Shown here: in pieces, positions 45,787-53,583 of the stretch
Layout: every line of letters begins with the position of its first letter
Position numbering within the stretch: the stretch's first letter is position 1
Source: DASYXW01 sp035934405
GTDB lineage: Bacteria > Acidobacteriota > Terriglobia > UBA7540
NCBI GenBank assembly: GCA_035934405.1
Contig: DASYXW010000089.1
Coordinates: 84,522 to 148,521, forward strand
Reading direction: 5' to 3'
DNA length: 64,000 nucleotides
Notes under the pieces: generated by a model
What the model was told of the DNA's origin: nothing
Seen by the model: only the letters and a program-made list of their open reading frames with translations
The model's database searches: none
Position numbers and translations under genes: made by a program

Positions 45787-47340
45787 TCAATAGAGCTTGA
45801 AGCTCACTTCGACGAGCAAACGTGCCGCGACAGGCATACCCTTCTTAAGGGCGGGCTTGAACTTCCACGTTTTGACCGCCTCAATCGCCTTCTCGTCCAG
45901 CCCCATGCCCACGGGTTTGACGAGTTCTACGTCCGCAACCGACCCTTTGCTGTCGACAACAATTGACAGCAGTTCTGTCGCCGAACGCTTAGCCTTCCGT
46001 GCCTCTTCTGAGTATGACGGCTGCGGGCTGTATATGACCTGCGGAGCGGCGACGTCACCACCAACGCTGTAAACCCCGTCTTGAACGCGTTCGGCTGGGC
46101 GGTTGCTCGCCGGCGCCTCTGGTTGCATCTGGCGTGCGGTCGCTTCCACCTCGCGCATCACGCGCAGCAGGTTTCCGCCCAGAATCTTCTCCAAATCTTC
46201 CTCACTGTAGCCGCGCCGCGCCAGTTCCTGGACCAGCGCCGGCAGCTTCGAACAATCCTCCATGCCACGGGGCGCGTCTGGGATGCCGTCAAAATCAGAG
46301 CCCAGCCCGACGTGGTCCACGCCCCCGATCTTCACGGCATGGTCAATGTGATCGGCGATGCGCGTGTAGCTCGGGTCCGGAAACTGCGCGTCGTACCGGG
46401 CCCAGATCTTGCGGATCTCCTCGGCCTGGCGCTTGCGGTCGCTCGCCCACTGTTTCGTCGCCGCATCGACCTCGACGTCTTCCTGCTTCGAGACTTTCGC
46501 CTCGGCGTCGCGGTAAGCCTGGTCGAGGAACGACGGGTAGAAATTGATGTCCATCACGCCGCCGTTCTTGGCGAGGGCGCGAATCATGTCGTCGGTCATG
46601 TCGCGCGGCGCGTTGCATAGGGCGCGGCAGGAAGAGTGCGACGCGATCACCGGCGCTTTGCTCAGGGCCACGGCGGCGTAGAATGTCGCATCAGAGACGT
46701 GCGAGATATCCACCATCATGCCCAACCGGTTCATCCGCTCGACGATTTCGCGTCCGAAGGGAGAAAGGCCGTTCCACTTCGGTTTGTCAGTGGAGGAATC
46801 GCCAAGCTGGTTGTCCTTGGTGTGGGTCAGTGTCATGTACCGCGCGCCGAGCCGGTAATAGATGTCGAGGGCTCGCGGATCATCTTCGATGATGTGCCCG
46901 CCCTCGATGCCCATCAGCGCCGCGAGTTTGCCGGCGCGGTGGATGCGCACGATGTCGTCGGCCGTGCGGGCCATTTCCACATCGGCGGAATGAAGCGCCA
47001 CCTGCGTGTTGACAGCGTCAATCAGATCGAGCGCGCGATGGATCAAGTCCTGCGGCGGCCAGTCGACGTCCACCCAGATGGAGAAGAACTCCGCCCCCAG
47101 ATGTCCCTGGCGCGCTTTGGGAAGGCTGATCATGAAAGGACTCGCCGGGTCGGCCAGGTCGTAGCCCTCGTCGAGCATCATCTGCGGCGTGTCGGCGTGG
47201 GTGTCAATGATAATGGCGCGCGCGAGCACGCGGTCCGCGACCCGCGCGGCCTCGGCCGGCGAGCGCTCGGCCGCCACTGCGGCGCTTGCGGCGAGCGCCA
47301 GTCCGAGCGCAAAACACAACCCGCACCGATAGAACCGCAT
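45787..47340 (-). CDS. M19 membrane dipeptidase fused to a TonB C-terminal domain
   Basis: 517 residues with a signal peptide (CFALGLALAASAAVAA). The M19 renal-dipeptidase domain (about 30-400) has the zinc-site motifs IIDTHADTP, GIEGGHIIEDD, YMTLTHTKDN, VDISHVSD and ASHSSCRALC, and GLGSDFDG. It should cleave dipeptides in the periplasm. The last 90 residues form a TonB_C-like domain (YSPQPSYSEEARKAKRS, VELVKPVGMGLDEKAIEAVK, TWKFKPALKKG). This fusion is unusual: TonB_C normally contacts outer-membrane receptors. It may place the peptidase at the cell wall or at receptor periplasmic faces. Confidence 0.9.
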   Translation of the reverse strand: MRFYRCGLCFALGLALAASAAVAAERSPAEAARVADRVLARAIIIDTHADTPQMMLDEGYDLADPASPFMISLPKARQGHLGAEFFSIWVDVDWPPQDLIHRALDLIDAVNTQVALHSADVEMARTADDIVRIHRAGKLAALMGIEGGHIIEDDPRALDIYYRLGARYMTLTHTKDNQLGDSSTDKPKWNGLSPFGREIVERMNRLGMMVDISHVSDATFYAAVALSKAPVIASHSSCRALCNAPRDMTDDMIRALAKNGGVMDINFYPSFLDQAYRDAEAKVSKQEDVEVDAATKQWASDRKRQAEEIRKIWARYDAQFPDPSYTRIADHIDHAVKIGGVDHVGLGSDFDGIPDAPRGMEDCSKLPALVQELARRGYSEEDLEKILGGNLLRVMREVEATARQMQPEAPASNRPAERVQDGVYSVGGDVAAPQVIYSPQPSYSEEARKAKRSATELLSIVVDSKGSVADVELVKPVGMGLDEKAIEAVKTWKFKPALKKGMPVAARLLVEVSFKLY

Positions 47341-47370
47341 TCGATTCTCCTCTTCCTGGTGAACTGGTGA

Positions 47371-48429
47371 TTATCGGCAGTCCGAGACAATCTTGTCAAA
47401 CGGATTGACCGGTGGTGAAGACTCACGTGGCGGTTCTTTATCAGCTTGCTCGCTTACGGTCATTCCCGAGAAAGCAGGAATCCATTGCGGGAGCCACGGG
47501 GCGCGTTGAGTTTGTGCCAACGGAAATCCCTGCCTTGGCAGGGACGACAGGGCCGGATTAATTTGAGAATAATCCAAGTGAGGCACTTGCGGGCTGGTGG
47601 TAACGGCGCGCAGTTCGGCCAGCCAGTCCGCCAGGGGCTCCAAATTCTCTTCCTGCTGCTCCTCCCTGGCCTCTCTGGCTTCGGCCCGCTGCAAGGTTCG
47701 ATACTGCCGCTGGATGTCGCGACGCCAGTGGTAGAAACCCGCCGGGTCGGTCTCGGGGTCGGGCAGGGGCTCCGGGTCCCAGTCCTCCACCGTGCAGTCT
47801 CCCCGCCAGAGGGCCCGCACGGTTCGTACCCGCGGCCTCTCGTCGCCCGGGTGGCGCACACCTGAAAAGAAAGGTGTGCGCCAGCCACCGATCTTATCCG
47901 CCGGGCCTACTGGGCCCAGGGGGTGGTGGGGATTCCGTCCCCACGCATGCGTCCGGAAAGTTAGCAGGCCGTTGGGGTGCTCGCGCTCCAGCCGGAAGCA
48001 GATCAAATCGGGCCTGCTGTGTTCGAAGTGTAGTGGCTTGTAATCCGTAACATACACGCTTTGATCGTCATTCTTCCCTTTTAGTTCAGCTTTGACCTGA
48101 CACCACACCTGGATGGCTACTCGCCCGACCCTCCGCTCGTTCCCCGCTTGAACCTCGGCGTCCTTCCCCGATCCCTCCGGCAGCGCCTTTTGGGGCAGAA
48201 AGCTGTTGCGGATGGCGCGGAAAATCCAGTTATAGAGCAGGCGGTCTTCGAAGCTGAGACCGCGGGGCAGAAGCCGGGCCAGGGCGGGGGCGCGGCGTCC
48301 GTGGCGGAGGGCGTTCAGGGCCACGCGGGCCTTGCCGGTGGGGGTGCGGGGTCCGGTGGAGTGTTGGGAGTTGGCGCGGCAAGCGGCCAGGAGAGCGGCG
48401 GAACGGACCGGAGACTTTCGCAGGGACAT
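47371..48429 (-). CDS. STGPRT-motif protein, copy 2 (function unknown)
   Basis: 352 residues. The N-terminus (MSLRKSPVR, ALLAACRANSQHSTGPRT, ALNALRHGRRA) matches the protein at 22066; the remainder differs in sequence but is again basic and without known domains. Two palindromic repeats are translated inside it: a GGTGGCGCA hairpin around 47848-47890 and a GAAAGCGGGAATCC element that supplies the C-terminal WIPAFSGMT. ATG at 48429, with a TTGACA promoter and an inverted repeat just upstream. Not assignable to a function. Confidence 0.65.
   Translation of the reverse strand: MSLRKSPVRSAALLAACRANSQHSTGPRTPTGKARVALNALRHGRRAPALARLLPRGLSFEDRLLYNWIFRAIRNSFLPQKALPEGSGKDAEVQAGNERRVGRVAIQVWCQVKAELKGKNDDQSVYVTDYKPLHFEHSRPDLICFRLEREHPNGLLTFRTHAWGRNPHHPLGPVGPADKIGGWRTPFFSGVRHPGDERPRVRTVRALWRGDCTVEDWDPEPLPDPETDPAGFYHWRRDIQRQYRTLQRAEAREAREEQQEENLEPLADWLAELRAVTTSPQVPHLDYSQINPALSSLPRQGFPLAQTQRAPWLPQWIPAFSGMTVSEQADKEPPRESSPPVNPFDKIVSDCR
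47457..47548. repeat. GAAAGCGGGAATCC-family repeat inside a coding sequence
   Basis: Left arm cattcccgagaaagcaggaa (from 47461), right arm ggaaatccctgccttggcag (47522-47541) and following. Second member of the family at 11136. Translated as part of the STGPRT protein tail. Confidence 0.65.
47848..47890. repeat. GGTGGCGCA hairpin, copy F, inside the STGPRT gene
   Basis: ggtggcgcacacct, gaaaaga loop, aggtgtgcgccagcc: strong stem with a loop unlike the other copies. Fully within the coding sequence. Confidence 0.6.
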
Positions 48430-48430
48430 G

Positions 48431-48460
48431 GGTAACCTCAAGTGGAAAACGTAGGTTACC
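48431..48460. promoter_or_regulatory. Inverted repeat operator candidate of STGPRT copy 2
   Basis: GGTAACCT (48431-48438) and AGGTTACC (48453-48460) are perfect eight-base inverted arms 14 bases apart. They overlap the -10 box and reach to one base before the start codon. Confidence 0.55.
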
Positions 48461-48481
48461 ATAGATGGACGTGCCTGTCAA
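48453..48481 (-). promoter_or_regulatory. Promoter of STGPRT gene copy 2
   Basis: Minus-strand TTGACA (48481-48476), 17-base spacer, TAACCT (48458-48453). Same -35 box as copy 1. Confidence 0.65.
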
Positions 48482-48519
48482 GTAAAAACTGGGGTTCGAG
48501 AGGCGGCGGAGCCAAAGAC

Positions 48520-48570
48520 CCCTCACCCGGCCCGCTGCGGCGGGTCCACACTCTCCCAAGGGAGAGGGCT
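48520..48570. repeat. CCTCACCC...GGGAGAGGG repeat, copy 3
   Basis: ccctcacccggcccgctgcg, gcgggt, then ctctcccaagggagag. Same position relative to the STGPRT promoter and the hairpin repeat as copy 2. Confidence 0.75.
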
Positions 48571-48790
48571 ATGGTGAATCGGGATCGGCGGCGGCGGGTC
48601 CGGCTACGGTTGGGCCTTCACGGATCGCATACATGCCAAACAGCGGCACGTATGCGCCACCCGCCAACTCCTCTCGCTGTGCGTTCGTCAACGGAATCGC
48701 TTCCGGCGTCGCTCGGAGACTGTCCCAGAGCTCTTCCAGGAGGCACAAGCGTTCCTCGGCGCCCAGGTTCGCAATGTCTATCGGGGGCAT
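48569..48790 (-). CDS. Truncated addiction-module antitoxin (orphan)
   Basis: From MPPIDIANLGAEERLCLLEE through LWDSLRATPEAIPLTNAQRE it follows the RelB-like addiction-module antitoxin family (helical, normally about 70-75 residues, ending with a toxin-binding segment). After QREEL the sequence switches to residues encoded by hairpin copy C (GGAYVPLFGMYAIREG...), so the native C-terminus has been replaced. No toxin gene follows. Probably non-functional or acting as a trans antidote. An earlier ATG at 48874 is not supported. Confidence 0.6.
   Translation of the reverse strand: MPPIDIANLGAEERLCLLEELWDSLRATPEAIPLTNAQREELAGGAYVPLFGMYAIREGPTVAGPAAADPDSP
48604..48665. repeat. GGTGGCGCA hairpin, copy C
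   Basis: Shares about 60 bases with copies A and B, including ggatcgcatacatgccaaac and gcggcacgtatgcgccaccc. It replaces the end of the antitoxin gene. A further weak half-copy (ggtggcgcct...tgtgcgccagcc) spans about 48818-48866. Confidence 0.75.
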
Positions 48791-48924
48791 GGGATCAGTG
48801 TACGCTAATTCGTGGGTGGCGCCTCTATGAAGGAGGCGGTGATCGCAGAGCTTCGCTGTGCGCCAGCCAGCCAAGAGACGGGATGAACCCGACGATTCTT
48901 CGTGAGCAGTGTGACCTGCCTGCG

Positions 48925-49440
48925 CTATTTGCCGGTACCGGCTTGCCGCCTGACTGCGGCTTCGAAGGCTGCCTGAAGCTCGGCGAATACGGATCGTCGC
49001 GGCGCGGTGGCTCCGAGGTGGAGGCTTCTGAGTTCAGCCATGAAGGCTTTCCACATTCGTTCGCCGCCCTCTTCGAGGATCTGGGCCCGGATTGCGAGCT
49101 CTTTGGAAACCGGAGTGTGCCGCCGTCCCCAGGCTGCCATGTGAGCCAGCAATGGGACAAGTTGTATGGATGCCTCGGTCAGGCTGTAAATTGCCTTTTG
49201 CTTGTGAGTCGGGTCGTTCGTTCGAGACAGGAGGCCAGCCTGTACCAAGCGCCTCAGCCTGTTGGCCAGAATGTTCGAAGCTATTCTCTCTTCGGAAAGC
49301 CTCAGAAGTTCCCCAAAGTGCCGGCGATTACCGAACATGACGTCTCGGATGACGATCAAACTCCAGCGGTCGCCGAGCATCTCGAGCGTCAGATTAATTG
49401 GGCAGCCGGAACGCCGAGTGGTTCTCATCGCTGTTGCCAT
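48925..49440 (-). CDS. HxlR-family transcription regulator
   Basis: 171 residues. CPINLTLEMLGDRWSLIVIR, FGELLRLSEERIASNILANR and LRRLVQAGLLSR form the winged helix of HxlR/MarR-like redox or effector-sensing regulators, with the N-terminal Cys of the family. The C-terminal 60 residues are less conserved. It is divergent from an exported-protein gene, and two perfect TTGCA-N3-TGCAA palindromes lie between them, probably its operators. The ATG at 49440 is chosen; one at 49428 is possible. Confidence 0.88.
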   Translation of the reverse strand: MATAMRTTRRSGCPINLTLEMLGDRWSLIVIRDVMFGNRRHFGELLRLSEERIASNILANRLRRLVQAGLLSRTNDPTHKQKAIYSLTEASIQLVPLLAHMAAWGRRHTPVSKELAIRAQILEEGGERMWKAFMAELRSLHLGATAPRRSVFAELQAAFEAAVRRQAGTGK

Positions 49441-49462
49441 CAGCCTACCCAATCCATTTAAC

Positions 49463-49513
49463 TTGCATCTTGCAACAAGTGGCGTGTATATTTTTACCAG
49501 TTGCATTATGCAA
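49463..49513. promoter_or_regulatory. Paired palindromic operators between divergent genes
   Basis: TTGCATCTTGCAA (49463-49475) and TTGCATTATGCAA (49501-49513) both fit TTGCA-N3-TGCAA perfectly, with centres 38 bases apart and an AT-rich tatattttta in between. Probable binding sites of the adjacent HxlR regulator. Confidence 0.65.
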
Positions 49514-49666
49514 GCGGATGAGGAGAGAGCCGCAGCAGCGAAAGCGCGCCGGGTGAAAGAGCCAAGCAGGAGCAATCCAATGTCCAGGGGAGGTCGGGCG
49601 CCAGGGTCACCGCTCGCAAAACGCCTCTGGAAATTTGATTCAAAATTCCGCATTGCAGGAGGATTA

Positions 49667-50377
49667 ATGAACCGACCAACAGTCAAGACCCTCGCACTGG
49701 GAAGCTTCACGCTGGTGTTGGTGCTGGGCGCGGCGTTCCGGGCGCCAGCCCAGGATGCCAAAGCACCGTATCCGAAAATGGGCCCGTTGGGCCCGTACCT
49801 GATGGAGCGAAATGCCGAGATCGCCCTGGCGCGGAGCGCGGCCCCCGCAGCGATCTCAAACGATGCCGAGGTCCTGGTCCTCGGACGGCACGGCTTCGAA
49901 ACGGCGGTCAGAGGCAAGAATGGTTTCGTATGCCTGGTGGAACGATCATGGAACTCCCCCTTCGACTCCTCTGAGTTTTGGAACCCCAAACTTCGGGGTG
50001 CGGACTGCTACAATCCGCCGGCCGCACGAACCATCCTGCCACTCGTAATCAAGAGGACAGAGTTGGCATTGGCTGGGCAATCCAAAGCTCAGATATTCGA
50101 CAGTCTCAAGGCCGCCTCCCGCAAAAAAGAACTGGAGCCCGGAGCCATGTGCTACATGATGTCGAAGGAAGCGTACCTTACGGATGAGGACGACCACAAC
50201 TTGGCCCACTTGATGTTTTACCTTCCACAAGGTACGGCCTGGGGCGCAAATCTGCCTGGATCCCCGGTGTTAATGCATCAACAAACGGTTCTAGGCGTTC
50301 CGGGTCCCGTAAGCGAGTTCATCATTCGGGTGCCCGAGTGGTCGGACGGAACGCTCGCTCCCACGGCTGCGCATTGA
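49667..50377 (+). CDS. Exported hypothetical protein under HxlR-linked control
   Basis: 236 residues with a signal peptide (LALGSFTLVLVLGAAFRAPAQ). YLMERNAEIALARSAAP, VLVLGRHGFETAVRGKNGFVC and GAMCYMMSKEAYL are family-like segments seen in exported proteins of Acidobacteriota and other soil bacteria; no function is known. Four Cys could form disulphides. Start at 49667 with AGGAGG upstream. Likely regulated by the divergent HxlR gene. Confidence 0.75.
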   Translation: MNRPTVKTLALGSFTLVLVLGAAFRAPAQDAKAPYPKMGPLGPYLMERNAEIALARSAAPAAISNDAEVLVLGRHGFETAVRGKNGFVCLVERSWNSPFDSSEFWNPKLRGADCYNPPAARTILPLVIKRTELALAGQSKAQIFDSLKAASRKKELEPGAMCYMMSKEAYLTDEDDHNLAHLMFYLPQGTAWGANLPGSPVLMHQQTVLGVPGPVSEFIIRVPEWSDGTLAPTAAH

Positions 50378-50464
50378 TGAAGCAAGCGTGCCGGCTGCCG
50401 GCGCCGTTACCGAAGGGCACTACCGGCACCGCTGGGCGCGTGACACCAGCCCTGCGGGCGTGCC

Positions 50465-51883
50465 ATGCTGGAAGTTATGGCGCAACTGCCTCGCGTGGTG
50501 ATTCTGGGCCGCCCCAACGTGGGCAAGTCCACGTTGTTCAACCGCATCTGCGGCCGGCGACGGGCGCTGGTGGGGGACGAGCCCGGCATGACCCGCGACC
50601 GCCTGTACGCGCCCGCGGAGTGGCTGGGGAAGCAGTTCGAGGTGGTGGACACGGGCGGGATGGTTCCGGACGACAAGGACCTGATTCCGGCCGAGATCCT
50701 TCGCCAGGCCGGCGTGGCCATCGGCGAGGCCGCGCACCTCCTGTTGGTGGTGGACGCGCGCACCGGCGCGCTGCCGCTCGACGAGGAGCTGGCGCGACTG
50801 CTGCGTCGCACGGGTAAGCCGCTGGCGCTGGTGGTCAACAAAGTGGATTCGGCCCAGTCGTCCGCACTCGTAGCCGAGTTCCATAGGCTCGGCATCCGGG
50901 ATATGTTTCCGGTTTCCGCCGAACACGCGCTGGGCATCGACGACTTGCTTGACCACGTGACCGCTGGAATGCGTAGCGCCGGCTTGCAGCCGGCAGATGT
51001 CCACGAGGAAGCGGGCGCGCCGCAATCGCCGGCTGCGCCTGGAGAGGCTGACGGCGTCAACGGAGATTCGGCGGGCGCGGCAGCGGCGCCTCACGCCATC
51101 AATGTCGCCATTATTGGCCGCCCCAACGTGGGCAAATCCACGCTGCTGAACCGGTTTCTCAACCGCGAGCGCTCCATCGTCACGCCGCTGCCGGGAACGA
51201 CGCGCGACGCCGTGGATGCCGAGGTGGAGCGCGACGGCCGCCGCTTCCGGTTCATCGACACGGCGGGCATTCGCCGCAAGGGCAAAACGCATCTGCTCGC
51301 CGAAAAGCTCAGCGTGATTCAGGCGCGCAAGCACCTGGAGCGGTCCGATGTGGCGCTGCTGGTGCTCGACGCCGCCGAGGGAGTGACCGCGCTCGACACT
51401 CACATCGGCGGCTACGCCCACGAAAGCCACCGGTCGGTCGTCATCGTGGTGAACAAGTGGGACGCGGTCGGGAAAGGGCCGCGAACCACCGAGGAGTACA
51501 CCGAACAGATCCGCGAGCAGATGAAGTATCTCGACTACGCGCCCATCGTTTTCGTGTCCGCCCTCAAAGGCCACCGCCTGGGGAAGCTGGCCGGCACGAT
51601 TGCCGAAGTGGCCGCGGCGCGGCGCCTGCGAGTGCCGACGGCGGAGATGAACCGGTTCGTGGAGCACCTCGATTTTGACCGCGCCTCGAGCCCGGGGAAG
51701 CCTCTGCGCCTGTATTACCTCACCCAGGCTGGCGTCGCCCCGCCCACCTTCGTCGCCTTCATCAACAGCACGAGGAAACTGCACTTCTCGGTTGAACGCT
51801 TTCTCGAAAACCGCATTCGCGAGCAGTTCGGCTTCACCGGCACGCCGATTGTGATCAAATCGCGCGCGAGCAAGTCGCGTTGA
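50465..51883 (+). CDS. der: Ribosome assembly GTPase Der (EngA)
   Basis: 472 residues with two GTPase domains in tandem (GRPNVGKS at 15-22 and 218-225, DTGGM, NKVD, DTAGI, NKWD) and a C-terminal KH-like domain (RLYYLTQAGVAPPTFVAFIN). It is essential for 50S assembly. The linker between the GTPase domains (about 168-210) is long and includes residues encoded by a palindromic repeat (RSAGLQPAD). ATG at 50465 or 50477. Confidence 0.96.
   Translation: MLEVMAQLPRVVILGRPNVGKSTLFNRICGRRRALVGDEPGMTRDRLYAPAEWLGKQFEVVDTGGMVPDDKDLIPAEILRQAGVAIGEAAHLLLVVDARTGALPLDEELARLLRRTGKPLALVVNKVDSAQSSALVAEFHRLGIRDMFPVSAEHALGIDDLLDHVTAGMRSAGLQPADVHEEAGAPQSPAAPGEADGVNGDSAGAAAAPHAINVAIIGRPNVGKSTLLNRFLNRERSIVTPLPGTTRDAVDAEVERDGRRFRFIDTAGIRRKGKTHLLAEKLSVIQARKHLERSDVALLVLDAAEGVTALDTHIGGYAHESHRSVVIVVNKWDAVGKGPRTTEEYTEQIREQMKYLDYAPIVFVSALKGHRLGKLAGTIAEVAAARRLRVPTAEMNRFVEHLDFDRASSPGKPLRLYYLTQAGVAPPTFVAFINSTRKLHFSVERFLENRIREQFGFTGTPIVIKSRASKSR
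50972..50996. repeat. GTAGCGCCGG palindrome within der
   Basis: gcgtagcgccggcttgcagc then cggc: the same element recurs at 55423 and 63979. Translated as RSAGLQPA in the Der interdomain linker. Confidence 0.65.
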
Positions 51884-51952
51884 AGTGGCTTGCGTCCGAG
51901 GCGAGTCGCGAGTAGATTACGGTGTTCTGCAAACCGCCATCAGGAGGCCGTC

Positions 51953-53434
51953 ATGCTCCAACGTCGTACCCTCATTTTCCAGGCAATTTCGATTGGCTTC
52001 GTCATACTCGGCTGGCATAAGCCGGCCGCGGCAGGCGGTTTTCACACCGGCGTGATGATTGGCGCCGGCTCGTATCCCGAATCCGTCGTGGTCGGAGACT
52101 TTAATAATGATGGCAAGCCGGACCTGGTATTCGCCGATGGCTGCGGCGACCCGAACTGCCTGACCACTGGCGTGGTGTCGGTCCTGCTCGGCAATGGCAA
52201 CGGAACCTTCCAGCCGGCCAAGCAATACGTGAGCGGCCCGAGCGGCACGAGCTCCTGTTACGTCGCGGCGGGCGATTTCAATGGCGACGGAGCGCTCGAC
52301 CTTGTCGTCGTCAACAACGCCATCAACAAGTTCGGGACGATCAGCATACTCTTGGGCAATGGAGACGGCACTTTCCAGGCGCCGGTGTCGTATAGTCCCG
52401 GGCCCACTCCGGTATCGGTGGTTGTCGGCGACTTCAACCATGACGGGGCTCTGGACCTCGCTGTGGTCATCACCAGCCACAACTACGTAAGCATCCTGCT
52501 GGGCCGCGGCGACGGCACGTTTGGCGCCGCGACGACGTTCCCGGTGGAAAACGGTCCGCAGGGAATCGCCACGGCCGATTTCAACGGTGACGGAAACCTG
52601 GACTTGGCCGTAGTCAACGAGTGCGGCACCGACCCCCTCTGCGAAACCGGCGACGTTTCGATCCTGCTGGGCAACGGTGACGGTACGTTCCAGCCACCGC
52701 TCGACGCCGCCGCCAACTCGCGTCCGCTGGCGGTCGAGGTGGGGGACTTCAACAACGACGGCAAGCCGGACCTTGCCGTCGCCAATGCCTGCGGCACGGA
52801 TTTTCGCTGCGTCTCGCCCGGCAGCGTCGGCATTTCACTCGGCAACGGTGACGGCACCTTCCAGGCGCCGGCGAATTTTGCCGCTGACTTCGACACGGTG
52901 CGGCTCGCCGTCGGCGACTTCAACGGCGACCGCAATCTGGACGTGGCCGCCATCAACTACCAGACGAACGACACGAGCGTCCTGCTAGGGAAGGGCGACG
53001 GCACGTTGGGAGCCGCGGTGAATTATCCGGTTGGCGCCCAGCCGCTCTCCGTGGCGGTGGGAGACTTCAACCTCGACAAGGCTCCCGACCTGGCCGTGGC
53101 CAACGAGAATAGCTTCACGACCAGCGTTTTCATTAACACCGGCGGCACCCGAATGACGCTGACCGGCTCGCCCAATCCCTCCCGCCTGGGTCAGCCGGTA
53201 ACGTTCACGGCCACGGTCATGGCGAGCGTGCCCGGTTCCGGCAAGCCGACGGGCACCGTATCATTCAAGGCCGGCTCCACCGTCCTGGGGAGTTCGCCTG
53301 TGCTCGGCGGGCGAGCGATGCTGAGCACCGCCTTGCTGAAGCCCGGTTCGAACGAGATCGGCGCTATCTATTCCGGCGACAAGAATTTCAATCCTAACTC
53401 GGCGCCGCCGTTCTTCCAGTTGGTTCGGAAGTGA
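51953..53434 (+). CDS. Exported FG-GAP/VCBS repeat protein with Ig-like C-terminus
   Basis: 493 residues with a signal peptide. About seven repeats of the form VGDFNNDGKPDLVVA...VSVLLGNGDGTFQ make a calcium-binding beta-propeller like integrin alpha/FG-GAP proteins; each has the DxNxDGxxD loop. A bacterial Ig-like (Big3-type) domain ends it (VTFTATVMASVPGSGKPTGT). It is probably a surface or secreted adhesion protein. Start at 51953 with AGGAGG upstream rather than 51890. Confidence 0.88.
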   Translation: MLQRRTLIFQAISIGFVILGWHKPAAAGGFHTGVMIGAGSYPESVVVGDFNNDGKPDLVFADGCGDPNCLTTGVVSVLLGNGNGTFQPAKQYVSGPSGTSSCYVAAGDFNGDGALDLVVVNNAINKFGTISILLGNGDGTFQAPVSYSPGPTPVSVVVGDFNHDGALDLAVVITSHNYVSILLGRGDGTFGAATTFPVENGPQGIATADFNGDGNLDLAVVNECGTDPLCETGDVSILLGNGDGTFQPPLDAAANSRPLAVEVGDFNNDGKPDLAVANACGTDFRCVSPGSVGISLGNGDGTFQAPANFAADFDTVRLAVGDFNGDRNLDVAAINYQTNDTSVLLGKGDGTLGAAVNYPVGAQPLSVAVGDFNLDKAPDLAVANENSFTTSVFINTGGTRMTLTGSPNPSRLGQPVTFTATVMASVPGSGKPTGTVSFKAGSTVLGSSPVLGGRAMLSTALLKPGSNEIGAIYSGDKNFNPNSAPPFFQLVRK

Positions 53435-53583
53435 CGCCGAGGTCAGCCGATGCCGGGCGGGCGTCACGAAGCCCCGGGCGAGCCTGCCAATGTTATACTT
53501 CATCACGGTGGGAGTGCCTTGTTCCGCGCGCGGAGTCGTCATGCGCAGACAGTTCGAGAGGCTTCGGGAAGGAGGTCAATTCT

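Noticed and set aside
48795..48874. 28-residue N-terminal extension of the orphan antitoxin
   Set aside because: The family starts at MPPIDIA, and the extension is encoded by a degenerate repeat.
51953..53434. Tandem DNA repeats resembling a repeat array
   Set aside because: They are the FG-GAP protein repeats at DNA level, fully explained by the coding sequence.
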